Under the pieces are notes generated by a model, which did not search any database, was not told the origin of the DNA, and saw only the letters and a list, made by a program, of their open reading frames with translations. This document shows, piece after piece, positions 8,514 to 17,526 of a DNA stretch of 64,000 nucleotides. Source of the DNA: DASQGA01 sp963722715. GTDB lineage: Bacteria; Actinomycetota; Thermoleophilia; Gaiellales; Gaiellaceae. The position numbers and the translations under genes were made by a program. The DNA lies in assembly GCA_963722715.1 (NCBI GenBank), contig CAVROA010000007.1, positions 71,162-135,161 of the forward strand, given 5' to 3'. How positions within the stretch are numbered: position 1 is the first letter of the stretch; the number at the start of each line of letters is the position of its first letter.

Positions 8514-9707
8514 ATGGCGACGCGAACAGCACCCACGCTCGCAGACATCGAGGCCGCGCAACAGCGCCTCGAGGGCATCGCTCGCGTCACGCCCGTCTCT
8601 TCCTCTGAGACGCTCAGCCGGCTCTCGGGACGACCGGTGTGGCTGAAGGCCGAGAACCTGCAGCGGACAGGATCCTTCAAGATCCGCGGGGCGGTCAACC
8701 GGGTCTCCACGCTCGGGCCGGAGGAGCGGGCTGCGGGCGTCGTCACCGCGAGCGCCGGCAACCATGGGCAGGCGGTGGCCTGGGCGGCCCGGGAGGCCGG
8801 GGTCGACGCGACCATCTTCATGCCCGAGGACGCTCCGATGGCGAAGATCGAGGCGACCAGGAGCTACGGGGCCGAGATCGTGCTGGCCGGCGCGGGCTAC
8901 GACGGCGCGCAAGCCGCGGCGCGTGAGCGGGCGGACGCCGGCTCGACGCTGATCCACGCGTTCGAGGACGACATCGTGATCGCCGGCCAGGGGACGATCG
9001 GACTCGAGCTCGCCGACCAGCTGCCGGAGCTCGGAGTCCTCGTTGTCCCGGTCGGGGGCGGCGGGCTCGCGTCCGGGATCGCGATCGCGCTCAAGGCACG
9101 CCGGCCCGACGTCCGTATCGTCGGGGTCCAGGCTGCGAACTGTGCCCCGCTCGCGGGGAGCACCGAGGTCGGTTTCACGATCGCCGACGGCATCGCCGTC
9201 AAGCAGCCGGGGGAGTTGACCAGCGCGATCCTCGACGACCTCCTCGAGGACGTCGTGACCGTCACCGACGACGAAATCGCACAGGCGATCGTCCTCCTGC
9301 TCGAGCGGGTGAAGCTCGTGGTCGAAGGCGGCGGAGCCGCGTCCGTCGCGGCGCTCCTCGGGGGGAAGGTGCGGGGCGAGGACGCCGCCTGCGCACTCCT
9401 CTCGGGCGGGAACATCGATGCGAGCCTCCTCATGGAGGTCGCCCGCTACGGACTCACGAGAGGAGGCCGCTTCCTCGTCGTGCGAACCCAGGTCCGGGAC
9501 CGCCCAGGCGCGCTGGCGACCCTGCTGACGCAGCTCGCAGAGGAGCACGTGAACGTCCACGCCGTCGAGCACCATCGCGAAGGAATGGAGATCCCGCTCG
9601 CGGTTACCGAGGTCGAGCTGACCCTGGCGACGCGTGACCACCAGCACTGCGAAGAGCTTCTCGAGCAGATGCGCGAATGGGGTTACCCGACCGATCGCCT
9701 CCGCTGA
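8514..9707 (+). CDS. ilvA: Threonine dehydratase (ammonia-lyase) with C-terminal ACT domain (397 aa)
   Basis: PLP enzyme of the tryptophan-synthase-beta fold that deaminates L-threonine to 2-oxobutyrate, feeding isoleucine synthesis or catabolism. The PLP lysine is Lys56 in RTGSFKIRGA; ASAGNHGQAVA and the VPVGGGGLASG phosphate-binding loop follow. Residues about 325-397 form a single ACT domain (RDRPGALATLLTQLAEEHVNVHAV split by its strand pattern), so this is the shorter, one-ACT form closer to catabolic/TdcB-like or actinobacterial IlvA than to the two-ACT E. coli IlvA. Threonine degradation to 2-oxobutyrate then propionyl-CoA would fit the neighbouring meaB. Confidence 0.9.
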   Translation: MATRTAPTLADIEAAQQRLEGIARVTPVSSSETLSRLSGRPVWLKAENLQRTGSFKIRGAVNRVSTLGPEERAAGVVTASAGNHGQAVAWAAREAGVDATIFMPEDAPMAKIEATRSYGAEIVLAGAGYDGAQAAARERADAGSTLIHAFEDDIVIAGQGTIGLELADQLPELGVLVVPVGGGGLASGIAIALKARRPDVRIVGVQAANCAPLAGSTEVGFTIADGIAVKQPGELTSAILDDLLEDVVTVTDDEIAQAIVLLLERVKLVVEGGGAASVAALLGGKVRGEDAACALLSGGNIDASLLMEVARYGLTRGGRFLVVRTQVRDRPGALATLLTQLAEEHVNVHAVEHHREGMEIPLAVTEVELTLATRDHQHCEELLEQMREWGYPTDRLR

Positions 9708-10260
9708 GCGCGCTCGTTACCGGGCGCCTCGTCCTCGAGCCCTGGGAAGAGAGCCGTCGGGAGGACATGGCACGCCTCGCAACCATCCCCGAGGTCGTTC
9801 GCCACATCGGCGACGGCGAGATCTGGAGCAGGGAGCGGGCCGACGAGGTGTTCGACCGGAACCTCCGCCACTGGGACGAACATGGATTCGGCTGGCGCTC
9901 CGCCCTCGACCGCGAATCCGGTGCTTGGCTCGGTTTCCTGGGGCTGAGCTACGTCCCCGGCGACGCGGTTGATTCCTCTCCGGACGACGTTGAGATCGGC
10001 TGGTGGCTTCTCCCGGAGGCCTGGGGCCGCGGGCTGGCCACCGAGGGTGCGCTAGCGGTTCGGGACGAGGCCTTCGAGCGCGTCGGCCTGCACCGGATCA
10101 TCGGTCGCTACGACCCACGGAACCGCGCGTCCGGCCGGATCATGGAGAAGCTGGGGATGCGCTACGAGCGCGACAGCGTCACGAAGGCACGGAGTGCCGC
10201 GTCCGGATCTACGCCCTCGACCGCGAGGACTGGGCGGCGGCCGTGCCGCCTAGGAGCTAG
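9677..10260 (+). CDS. RimJ/RimL-type GNAT acetyltransferase; frameshift near 10190-10200
   Basis: Acetyltransferase with the RimJ/RimL architecture: TGRLVLEPW opening, VEIGWWLLPEAWGRGLATEG acetyl-CoA loop and the RNRASGRIMEKLGMRYERD block. After RYERDSVT the original frame degenerates into Ser/Thr/Pro-rich sequence, whereas the -1/+2 frame gives VRIYALDREDWAAAVPP and a stop at 10258-10260, which is the normal ending of this family. A single-base error around 10190-10200 therefore seems likely. The start ATG overlaps the end of ilvA by 31 nt. The last four bases CTAG provide the stop for this gene and for the convergent acyl-CoA dehydrogenase. Confidence 0.75.
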
Positions 10261-11390
10261 AGACCCAGCGCCTTCGCGATGACCATCCGCTGCACGTCGT
10301 TCGTGCCCTCGCCGATCTCGAGCACCTTCTGGTCGCGGTAGAAGCGTGAAATCGGATACTCGTCCGTGTAGCCGTAGCCACCGTGGATCTCGAGGGCGGC
10401 ATTGACGACGCGGTTGGAGAGCTCACCCGTGAAGAGCTTCGCCATCGCGGCCTCGGTTGCGAAGGGCCCGCCCTGATCCTTCACCCACGCCGCCTTGTAG
10501 ACCAGCTGGCGCCCGGCCTCGATTTCGGTGGCCATGTCGGCGAGCCGGAAGCGGACGGCCTGGAACTCCGAGATCGGCTTCCCGAACTGCTCGCGCTCCT
10601 TCGCATAGGCGCTGGCGAGGTCGTAGGCGCCCTGTGCGAGCCCGACGCCCATCGCCGCCACCGAGATGCGCCCGCCGTCCAGGATCTCGAGGAACTGACG
10701 GAACCCGGCCCCCCGCTCACCGAGCAGGTTTCCTTCGGGCACGGCGCAGTCCTGAAACGAGAGCTCGCGGGTGTCCGATGCATGCCAGCCCAGCTTGCGC
10801 ATCGGTGCGGAGATCTCGTAGCCGGGCGTGCCGTTCGGGACGATCAGGTTCGAGATCTCGTCCTCGCCGGTGCGCGCGGTGATCGTCACGCAGCTCGTGA
10901 TGTCGGTACCGGCGTTCGTGATGAAGATCTTCGACCCGTTCACGACCCACTGCCCGTCGCGGAGCTCGGCATGTGTCTTCGTCGCGCCGGCGTCGGTCCC
11001 GGCTCCAGGCTCGGTGAGCCCGAAGGCGGCGAGCCGCTTGCCCGAGGCCAGGTCGGGCACCCACTCGCGCTTCTGCTCCTCGCTCCCGTAGAGGAGGATC
11101 GGCATCGTCCCGAGCGACGTGTGCGCGGCCACCGTGATGGCGACCGAGGAGTCGACCCTGCTCAGCTCCTCGATCGCGATCGCGTAGGAAAGCGTGTCCC
11201 CGCCGGAGCCGCCGTACTCCTCGGGGACGAGGATGCCCATGAGCCCGAGCTCCGCAAGCTCGGCGACGATCTCGTAAGGGAAGCGGTGCTCGCGGTCGAG
11301 CTCCTCCGCGACGGGGGCGATCCGCTCCGTCGCGAGCTCGCGAACCGTCCCGCGGATGAGCTGGTGCTCCTCCGAAAGGTCGAAGTTCAC
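10257..11390 (-). CDS. Short-chain/branched-chain acyl-CoA dehydrogenase (377 aa)
   Basis: FAD-dependent acyl-CoA dehydrogenase that introduces the alpha,beta double bond and passes electrons to ETF. The full fold is present: AFGLTEPGAGTDAGATKT flavin-contact region, FITNAGTDITSC, and the C-terminal HGGYGYTDEYPISRFYRD segment. The predicted catalytic base is Glu361 in GEGTNDVQR. Length matches short-chain, isovaleryl or 2-methyl-branched enzymes. It overlaps the upstream aminopeptidase gene by four nt (ATGA), so the two form an operon; pairing with a leucyl aminopeptidase and nearby MCC-like subunits makes leucine/isovaleryl-CoA oxidation a reasonable but unproven role. Confidence 0.9.
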   Translation of the reverse strand: MNFDLSEEHQLIRGTVRELATERIAPVAEELDREHRFPYEIVAELAELGLMGILVPEEYGGSGGDTLSYAIAIEELSRVDSSVAITVAAHTSLGTMPILLYGSEEQKREWVPDLASGKRLAAFGLTEPGAGTDAGATKTHAELRDGQWVVNGSKIFITNAGTDITSCVTITARTGEDEISNLIVPNGTPGYEISAPMRKLGWHASDTRELSFQDCAVPEGNLLGERGAGFRQFLEILDGGRISVAAMGVGLAQGAYDLASAYAKEREQFGKPISEFQAVRFRLADMATEIEAGRQLVYKAAWVKDQGGPFATEAAMAKLFTGELSNRVVNAALEIHGGYGYTDEYPISRFYRDQKVLEIGEGTNDVQRMVIAKALGL

Positions 11391-12862
11391 GCCGCCAGCC
11401 GCTGCGCGAGCTCGCCGAGCAGGCGGACGCCGAATCCGGTCGCGCCGACCGAAACGTAATAGTCGTCCCGCCCGCGCTCGAGGTAGGCCGTTCCGGCGAT
11501 GTCGAGGTGCGCCCAGGGGCCCTCGCCGACGAACTCCGCCAGAAAGTTGGCCGCATAGAGAGGCGTCCCCTGGCGGAGTGTGGACGAGTTCTTCATGTCC
11601 GCGAACGAGGACTCGATGTAGCGCTTGTACGAGTCGTGGAGGGGGAGGGGCCAGGCGTGGTCTCCGCTCGCCTCACCGGCCACGCGCACCTGCTCCAGCC
11701 AGTCGGCGTCGTTTGCGAAGAGCCCCGCGTAGAAGTCCCCGAGCGCGACGACGACGCCGCCGGTCAAGGTCGCGAGGTCGAGCAGGTGGGTGGCGCCGGA
11801 GCTCCTCGCGTGCCAGAGCGCATCCGCGAGGACGAGCCGGCCCTCCGCATCCGTATTCGTCACCTCGATCGTCTTGCCGTTCGAGGCCGTGAGTATTTCG
11901 CCGGGGCGGTAGGACCGATCGCTGATCATGTTCTCGCACGAAGCGACGACTCCCAACACGCGAAGAGGCAGCTCGAGCTCCGCGATCGCCCCGAGACCGG
12001 CCAGCACGGCGCCCGCTCCGCCCATATCGGACTTGAGGTCATCCATCTTCCCCGGCGGCTTCAGGTCGAGCCCGCCCGAATCGAACGTGAGACCCTTGCC
12101 CACGAGTCCGAGGACAAGGCCCGCGTCGGTCGGCTGCGGTGGCTCGTAGCGAAGCGTGACGAGTCGCGGCTCCTCGTGGCTCCCGCGCGCCACGGCCATG
12201 AAGGCGTTCATCCCCGCGGCTTCGATCTCCTTCGGCCCGAGCACTTCCACGCTCAGGCTCGGAAACCGGGCCGCGAGCTCCTCGGCGAAGGCCGCCAGTG
12301 CCGTTGGCGTCACTTCGTTGGGAGGAGCGTTCACGAGATCCCGGCAGCGGTTGGTCCAGCCTGCGACTACACCGGCCCGACGCGCGTCCTCGGTAGCGGC
12401 GGCGGCGCCGGGCCCGCAGAGAACGAGCCGATCGATCTCTCCTGGCCGGTCGTCCCCCGTCTTCCAGCGCCCGGCGTCGTAAGGCCCGAGAACCATGCCG
12501 TCGACGACCGCACGGGCATCGTTTGGGTCTTCGAGAAGCCACGCGACGGTCTTGGCGCCGAGCTCTCTGGCCGCGCGCGCCGAACCAGCGGCAGCGCTCG
12601 TGACGGCGTCGGCATCGGGGGCCTCGCCGAGCCCTGTCCCGAGGAGTCGGGGAGCTCCGAGTGCGCCGTCCGAGTGCGCCAGGGATACCCGGCCGCCCTT
12701 GCCGCTCCACTCGCCGTCGGCCAGGAGTTTCGCAAGTCGCCCGCCCAGCCGGTCGTCGAGCACCCGTGCAGCCTCGGAAAGGCCGGCCGGGTGGGAGAGG
12801 GGGAGGACGAGAACGTCCGCCTGCACCCCCTCCGGCGGCGCTTCCGCTGTCTCCACGAGCAT
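11387..12862 (-). CDS. pepA: Leucyl aminopeptidase, M17 family (491 aa)
   Basis: Cytoplasmic two-metal aminopeptidase that removes N-terminal Leu and other hydrophobic residues. The catalytic half contains GKGLTFDSGGLDLKP (metal-binding Lys and Asp), KSDMGGAGAVL, and the hallmark NTDAEGRL near residues 335-342 with the active-site Arg, followed by DLATLTGG. Size is normal for PepA. The gene begins at ATG 12862 with TAGCAT nine nt upstream and no clear ribosome-binding site. It is the first gene of a two-gene operon with the acyl-CoA dehydrogenase. A secondary DNA-binding PepA role is known in enterobacteria but nothing here tests it. Confidence 0.93.
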   Translation of the reverse strand: MLVETAEAPPEGVQADVLVLPLSHPAGLSEAARVLDDRLGGRLAKLLADGEWSGKGGRVSLAHSDGALGAPRLLGTGLGEAPDADAVTSAAAGSARAARELGAKTVAWLLEDPNDARAVVDGMVLGPYDAGRWKTGDDRPGEIDRLVLCGPGAAAATEDARRAGVVAGWTNRCRDLVNAPPNEVTPTALAAFAEELAARFPSLSVEVLGPKEIEAAGMNAFMAVARGSHEEPRLVTLRYEPPQPTDAGLVLGLVGKGLTFDSGGLDLKPPGKMDDLKSDMGGAGAVLAGLGAIAELELPLRVLGVVASCENMISDRSYRPGEILTASNGKTIEVTNTDAEGRLVLADALWHARSSGATHLLDLATLTGGVVVALGDFYAGLFANDADWLEQVRVAGEASGDHAWPLPLHDSYKRYIESSFADMKNSSTLRQGTPLYAANFLAEFVGEGPWAHLDIAGTAYLERGRDDYYVSVGATGFGVRLLGELAQRLAA

Positions 12863-12951
12863 GGCGGCCGGATGCTATCCGAACCTCCCGGTACCTTCCT
12901 CAAAGTGGGGCTAAAGGCTGCCCGCAGCCGTGCCGATACGGAGAATGCGCT

Positions 12952-13170
12952 ATGAGCGCAGCACTACCCTCTCCGCCCACCCCTTCCCCTGGTGGGCACC
13001 CTCTCCCAGTAGAGGCCCTCCAAGATGTTCTTGGGGGGCTTCTGCATGAGCGCGAGAGCCTTCGCGGCGGTGGCTCGGCTGCGGCTCTGGAGGAGAACCG
13101 ACAGAAGATCGTCGGCGTCCAGTGGGAGCTCGCCCACGCGCTGATCGCGCTCCACGCGCCCGCTCGTTAG
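12952..13170 (+). CDS. Small helical protein of unknown function (72 aa)
   Basis: Unrecognised. From about residue 20 the sequence (VLGGLLHERESLRG, then ALEENRQKIVGVQWELAHAL) is coherent, helical and charged, as expected for a small real protein. The first 20 residues are Pro/Ser-rich and overlap a GCCCACC/GGTGGGC hairpin at 12975-12997, so the true start may be further downstream. A minus-strand frame over the same bases is also open but shows poorer amino-acid composition. It lies between the divergent pepA and the downstream MFS gene, 28 nt before the latter. Confidence 0.55.
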   Translation: MSAALPSPPTPSPGGHPLPVEALQDVLGGLLHERESLRGGGSAAALEENRQKIVGVQWELAHALIALHAPAR

Positions 13171-13186
13171 CCCGGTTTGGCGCGGC

Positions 13187-13192
13187 TATCCT
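13187..13192 (+). promoter_or_regulatory. Predicted -10 element of leaderless Fsr-like MFS gene
   Basis: TATCCT lies six nt before GTG 13199 with no Shine-Dalgarno sequence in between. Confidence 0.5.
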
Positions 13193-13198
13193 CGCCGC

Positions 13199-14377
13199 GT
13201 GAGATCCGGCGTGGACAGGAAGGGGATGGCGGCGCTCTCGACGGGCCATCTGGCAACCGACCTGGCGCAGGGCTCGCTCGCTGCCCTCCTGCCCTTCCTC
13301 GTCGAGCGGTTCGACCTTTCCTATGCGATGGCGGCCGCTCTGGTCCTCGCCGCGACGATCAGCTCTTCGATCGTGCAGCCGCTTTTTGGGCTCGTCTCTG
13401 ACGCGAAGGGCGGCTACTGGCTCCTCCCGGTCGGAGTCGCCGTAGCGGGAATCGGCATGGCCCTCGCGGCGGTGGCGCCCTCCTACCCGCTTGTGCTCGT
13501 CGCCGTCCTCGTCGCCGGGTTGGGCGTGGCCGCCTACCACCCGGAGGCCTCGAAGTTCGCGAACTACGTGAGCGGGGACCTGCGTGCAAGCGGCATGGCG
13601 TTCTTCTCGGTCGGCGGGAACCTCGGCTTCGCGCTCGGGCCGTTCCTCGCATCGTCGATCGTGCTCGCGCTCGGGCTGAACGGCGGTCTTCTGCTCGCGC
13701 TCCCGGGGCTCGCGGTGGCATTCCTCCTCGTCGCGGTCCGCGCCCATCTCGGCCGATTCGTGCCCGACCGCGTGCAGAGGGACGGGAGGACCGGCGCCGG
13801 GGACAATCCGCGCGGGCTCTTGCTGCTCCTGGCGGTGATCGCGCTCAGGAGCATCGCCCACATGGGCCTCTTCACCTTCGTACCGCTCTGGGAGGTCGAG
13901 CTCGGGAATGGTGCCGCGCACGGAACGCGCCTTCTGTCGCTCTTCCTCCTTGCCGGCGCGGTCGGGACGATCTTCGGCGGGCGGCTGGCCGACCGCTTCG
14001 GCCGCCGGCCCGTGCTCCGGTGGAGCTTCGTCGTCGCGGCCCCACTCATCCTCGTGTACATCGTTGTGGGAGGGATCGTCGGAGAGGCGGCGCTGATCCT
14101 CTCGGGGGCAGCGGTGATCGGCACCTTCGGCGTCAGCCTCGTCATGAGCCAGGAGTACATGCCAAGCCGGGTCGGGATGGCGTCGGGTCTCTCGATCGGC
14201 TTCGCCATCGGCCTTGGAGGGATCGCCGCGGTCGTCATGGGCGGCATCGCCGACGCCATCGACCTCGAAACGGCCCTGCTCGCGACCGTCGCCGGCCCCG
14301 TGCTCGCCTTCGTCCTGGCGCTGGCGCTGCCTCCATCCGCGGCGCGCCGCCTCGAGCCGGTGGCCGCGAGCCTATGA
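13199..14377 (+). CDS. MFS transporter, fosmidomycin-resistance (Fsr)-like (392 aa)
   Basis: Twelve-helix major facilitator resembling Fsr-type drug exporters, in the cytoplasmic membrane. The diagnostic segment is AAYHPEASKFANYVSG around residues 105-120, together with motif A-like GRLADRFGRRPVL between helices 8 and 9. Start GTG 13199 is supported by TATCCT six nt upstream. The stop overlaps the following SCP2-domain gene by four nt (ATGA). Substrate is unknown; fosmidomycin itself is only the name-giving compound of the family. Confidence 0.85.
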   Translation: MRSGVDRKGMAALSTGHLATDLAQGSLAALLPFLVERFDLSYAMAAALVLAATISSSIVQPLFGLVSDAKGGYWLLPVGVAVAGIGMALAAVAPSYPLVLVAVLVAGLGVAAYHPEASKFANYVSGDLRASGMAFFSVGGNLGFALGPFLASSIVLALGLNGGLLLALPGLAVAFLLVAVRAHLGRFVPDRVQRDGRTGAGDNPRGLLLLLAVIALRSIAHMGLFTFVPLWEVELGNGAAHGTRLLSLFLLAGAVGTIFGGRLADRFGRRPVLRWSFVVAAPLILVYIVVGGIVGEAALILSGAAVIGTFGVSLVMSQEYMPSRVGMASGLSIGFAIGLGGIAAVVMGGIADAIDLETALLATVAGPVLAFVLALALPPSAARRLEPVAASL

Positions 14378-14691
14378 GCGCGCCCGGTTCCGCCCGAGAG
14401 TTCTTCGAAGGGCTCGAGCAGAGGATCGACCCGGCCCGTGCTGCCGGAAAAGAGGTCTCGTACCGCTTCGACGTCCGTGGGGACGGGAGCTGGCGCCTCG
14501 AGCTGGCAGACGGCAAGGTGAGCGTCACCGAGAGCGACGCGGAAGCGGATTGTGTCGTGGAGACCACTGAGGACGTGCTGCTCCGGATCCTGAGCGGGAA
14601 GCAGAGCCCGGCGCTCGCCTACATGACGGGGAAGATCAAGGTCGAGGGTCGAACAGATCTCGCGCTCGGCCTCCGCGATCTCATCGCCTAG
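14374..14691 (+). CDS. SCP2 sterol-binding-domain protein (105 aa)
   Basis: Single-domain SCP2-like protein, a hydrophobic-ligand carrier fold. The pattern is clear in SYRFDVRGDGSWRLEL, the ADCVVETTEDVLLRILSGK helix and the ending MTGKIKVEGRTDLALGLRDL, which is the usual C-terminal signature of bacterial SCP2 proteins. It is coupled to the upstream Fsr-like exporter through an ATGA overlap, so it may present a lipid-like molecule or simply share its promoter. A perfect 10-bp terminator-like hairpin follows six nt after the stop. Confidence 0.85.
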   Translation: MSAPGSAREFFEGLEQRIDPARAAGKEVSYRFDVRGDGSWRLELADGKVSVTESDAEADCVVETTEDVLLRILSGKQSPALAYMTGKIKVEGRTDLALGLRDLIA

Positions 14692-14696
14692 GGTCG

Positions 14697-14721
14697 ACGG
14701 CCCGGCAAGAGGCCGGGCCGT
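14697..14721. terminator. Bidirectional terminator-like hairpin
   Basis: ACGGCCCGGC and its perfect reverse complement GCCGGGCCGT flank the five-base loop AAGAG. It sits between the convergent SCP2 gene and DJ-1/PfpI gene. No T-run follows on either side, as is common in high-GC actinobacteria. Confidence 0.65.
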
Positions 14722-14745
14722 TGAGTTCCTGCGAGTGGGGCTGGG

Positions 14746-15336
14746 TTAGGCCCGCACGGCCTCGCGCGTCGCCTCAGCCTGCTCGGGGTGGTCACCCTCG
14801 GCGAACTCCTCGATGAGCTTCGCCGAAAACGAGGGCAGGTCGTCCGGCTTTCGGCTCGTGACGAGTCCGCGATCGACCTGGACCTCCTGGTCGACCCACT
14901 GGCCGCCGGCGTTCCGGATGTCGGTCCGGAGCGAAGGCCAGGATGTGAGCGTCCGTCCGTTCACGATGCCGGCCTCGACGAGGGTCCATGGTGCATGGCA
15001 GATAGCCCCGACCGGCTTTCCCTGCTCGAAGAACGTCCGCACGAAGCGGACAGCGTCCTCGTGCATTCGAAGCTGGTCGGGATTCGCGACCCCGCCCGGC
15101 AGGACGAGACCGTCGTAGTCCGTGGGGTCGGCGTCCGAGACGATCCTGTCCACCGGGAACGTATCGGCCCTGTCCAGGTGGTTGAACGCCTGCACCGCAC
15201 CGCTCTCTGTCGACAGGAGCTCGAGGTCGGCTCCTGCCTTTTCAAGCGCCTTCCAGGGCTCGGTCAGCTCGACCTGCTCGACGCCTTCCATAGCGGTCAG
15301 AAACGCGATTCTCTTGCCTTGTAGCTCGTTGCTCAT
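14746..15336 (-). CDS. DJ-1/PfpI-family glutamine-amidotransferase-like protein (196 aa)
   Basis: Type 1 glutamine-amidotransferase-fold protein of the PfpI/YhbO group, associated with deglycase/chaperone or general stress functions. The fold is shown by KRIAFLTAMEGVEQVELTEP at the N-terminus, LVLPGGVANPD, and the nucleophile elbow AICHAPWTLVEAG with the predicted reactive Cys near residue 113. The start ATG 15336 is well defined by an AGGAGG ribosome-binding site five nt upstream, one of the few clear Shine-Dalgarno sites in this part of the window. Monocistronic, with a hairpin between it and the convergent SCP2 gene. Confidence 0.9.
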   Translation of the reverse strand: MSNELQGKRIAFLTAMEGVEQVELTEPWKALEKAGADLELLSTESGAVQAFNHLDRADTFPVDRIVSDADPTDYDGLVLPGGVANPDQLRMHEDAVRFVRTFFEQGKPVGAICHAPWTLVEAGIVNGRTLTSWPSLRTDIRNAGGQWVDQEVQVDRGLVTSRKPDDLPSFSAKLIEEFAEGDHPEQAEATREAVRA

Positions 15337-15438
15337 GCGAACCTCCTTGAATCGTTCGTCCTGTTTCGCGTACCGCGGCGGCTTGCGGCTAAACATGCAC
15401 CTTGCGTTCATCAGGCCTAACGGCTTAGATACGCGACC

Positions 15439-15903
15439 GTGAATCGCTACGAGTGGCTTCTCTTCTTCCACATCGCCGCCGCGGTCGTCTGGCTCGGCGG
15501 TGCCCTTGCCATTCAGGTGCTGGCCATTCGCGCCAACCGGACCGACGACCCGGCCCGCATGGTCACGATCGCGCACGACGCTGAGTGGTTCGGAACGAGG
15601 ATCTTCTTGCCGAGCTCGCTCCTCGTGCTCGTCCTCGGGATCATCCTGACCATCGACGGGCCCTGGGACTTCGGCCAGACGTGGGTCATTCTCGCGCTGA
15701 TCGGTTACGGGCTTTCCTTCGTGACCGGGGCGGCCTTCCTCGGCCCCGAGTCAGGGCGCATCGGGAAGCTCCTTGCCGCGGAGGGGCCGGACTCCCCGGC
15801 GGTGCGAGCCAGGATCCAGCGAATCTTTCTCGTCTCCAGGATCGAGCTGGTGCTCCTCTACCTGATCGTGCTCGACATGGTCATCAAGCCCGGCCTCGTG
15901 AGG
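15439..15903 (+). CDS. DUF2269-like integral membrane protein; 3' end uncertain
   Basis: Four-helix membrane protein beginning MNRYEWLLFFHIAAAVVWLGG, with later segments IFLPSSLLVLVLGIILTI, WVILALIGYGLSFVTGAAFL and IELVLLYLIVLDMVIKPG. This arrangement matches DUF2269 proteins of unknown function. After KPGL (about 15900) the frame stays open for another kilobase, but that stretch is antisense to the carboxylase and has no membrane-protein character, so the true stop was probably lost to an indel; the end given here is an estimate. The start GTG 15439 has TAGATA seven nt upstream, compatible with a leaderless mRNA. Confidence 0.7.
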
Positions 15904-17526
15904 CACGAGATCGAGCTTTCCAGCTCGATCAGGACTTCGCCCCCTGCCGACGCGGTCGCCCTCGCCCACGTGCACGCGGCCGACGACGCCGTCGTGGGGG
16001 GAGACCAGCGGCGTCTCCATCTTCATCGCCTCGAGCACGAGCAGCGGCTGCCGAGCTACGACTTGTGCACCCGGCTCGACCAGGACGCGGATGACGGTTC
16101 CCGGCATGGGCGCGGTCACCGCATGCTGGCCTCCCGGGGCAGTCTCAGCGGACCGGGAGGCCTCCTCGACTCGGGGGGGTGGGCTTGCGGCTGCCCGGAC
16201 CCGGTTCAGCCGCCATCCTCCCGCCCAAACCTCAGGCACGTCGACGGGGGTCGAGAGCGGTGGGTTCTCGGTGAGAAAGGCGGTAGTCGCGCGCCCCGCG
16301 CGCACATCCGGATGGGAAACGAGCCACCGCAGGAAGGCCAGGTTCGTCGTGACCCCCGAGACCGTCGTCTCGTCGAGTGCGGCGGCGAGCTGGTCGAGCG
16401 CCTCTTCACGCGTCTCCGCGTGCGCCACCAGCTTGGCGATCATCGGGTCATAGGCGACGGGAACCTCGTCCCCCGTTTCGACCCCGGCGTCGACCCGGAC
16501 GCCCTCCGGGAGCTGCAGCCGCTCGAGACGGCCTGCCTGCGGGAGGAAGGTGCGCGGATCCTCGGCGTAGAGCCGAACCTCCACCGCGTGTCCGGTAACC
16601 GTGGGATTGCCGGGGTCGAGCCGCTTCCCGCTCGCGACGCGGAGCTGCTGCTCCACGAGATCGACGCCGGTCACGGCCTCGGTCACCGCGTGCTCCACCT
16701 GGATTCGCGCGTTCAGCTCCAGGAAGAAGAACTCATCCTCCTGGACGACGAACTCGGCGGTCCCGGCCCCGACATAGCCGAGCGCTCCTGCGAGCTCGAC
16801 CGCCGCTGCGGTCATGGTGTCGCGCATGGCGACGTCGAGCTCCGGTGCCGGCGATTCCTCCAGCACCTTCTGGTGCCGTCGCTGGACGGAACAGTCGCGC
16901 TCGCCCAGGTGGACGATGGATCCGTGCTTGTCCGCCAGGAGCTGCACCTCGACGTGTCGTGAGCGTTCGAGGTAGCGCTCGAGGAAGACGGTCTCGTCTC
17001 CGAAGCCTGCTTTCGCCTCGCGGCGTGCGGCGTCCAGAGCCTCGTCGAGCTCGTCGGCCGTGCGAACAACACGCATTCCGCGCCCGCCTCCGCCGGCCGC
17101 GGCCTTGATGAGGAGAGGGAATCCGACTTCCTCGGCCGGGCCGGAGGGGAGAACGGGAACACCGGCCTGCACGGCAGCGCGCTTCGCCTCCAGCTTGTCG
17201 CCCGCGGCCCGGAGGACCTCCTGGGGCGGCCCGACCCAGGTGAGCCCGGCGCCCTCCACCGCGGCGGCGAAGCTGGCGCTCTCGGCCAGGAAGCCGTAGC
17301 CCGGGTGGATTGCGTCGGCGCCGCTCTCCTCCGCCGCCCGAACATGCTCATCCGGGTCGAGGTAGCTCGCGATCTGCTGCAGCTCGCCGCTCCGCCGCGT
17401 ATGCAGGGCACCCGCGTCGTCGGGAGCCGCGACGGCGACCGTCGGGATGCCGAGCCGGTCGCAGGTTCGAAAGATCCGGGCGGCAATCTCGCCGCGGTTC
17501 GCGACTAGGAGCTTTCGGATTTCCAT
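15858..17526 (-). CDS. Acyl-CoA carboxylase alpha subunit (biotin carboxylase + BCCP); frameshift at 15941-15945
   Basis: Biotin-dependent carboxylase subunit that carboxylates biotin with ATP and bicarbonate and carries it to a carboxyltransferase. KLLVANRGEIAARIFRTCDR starts the biotin carboxylase domain, AAGGGGRGMRVV is the ATP-grasp glycine loop, and ELNARIQVEHAVTE follows; a C-terminal biotinyl domain has EAMKMETPLVSP with biotin-accepting Lys near residue 502. After GEGDRVGRG the frame turns antisense-like, while skipping one base of the five-G run (plus-strand CCCCC 15941-15945) restores EVLIELESS and a stop at 15858-15860. With about 555 residues it lacks the central BT domain of longer MCC/PCC alpha subunits, as in actinobacterial AccA-type proteins. 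The start overlaps the end of the enoyl-CoA hydratase gene by 22 nt. Confidence 0.85.

Noticed and set aside
12964..13155. Leftward frame opposite the 72-residue gene
   Set aside because: It has a plausible C-terminal stretch but poorer composition and no start signal; the rightward frame with an orderly helical segment is preferred.
15904..16962. Extension of the DUF2269-like membrane protein for another kilobase
   Set aside because: The extra stretch is exactly antisense to the carboxylase alpha gene and loses membrane-protein character after KPGL; an indel most likely removed the true stop.
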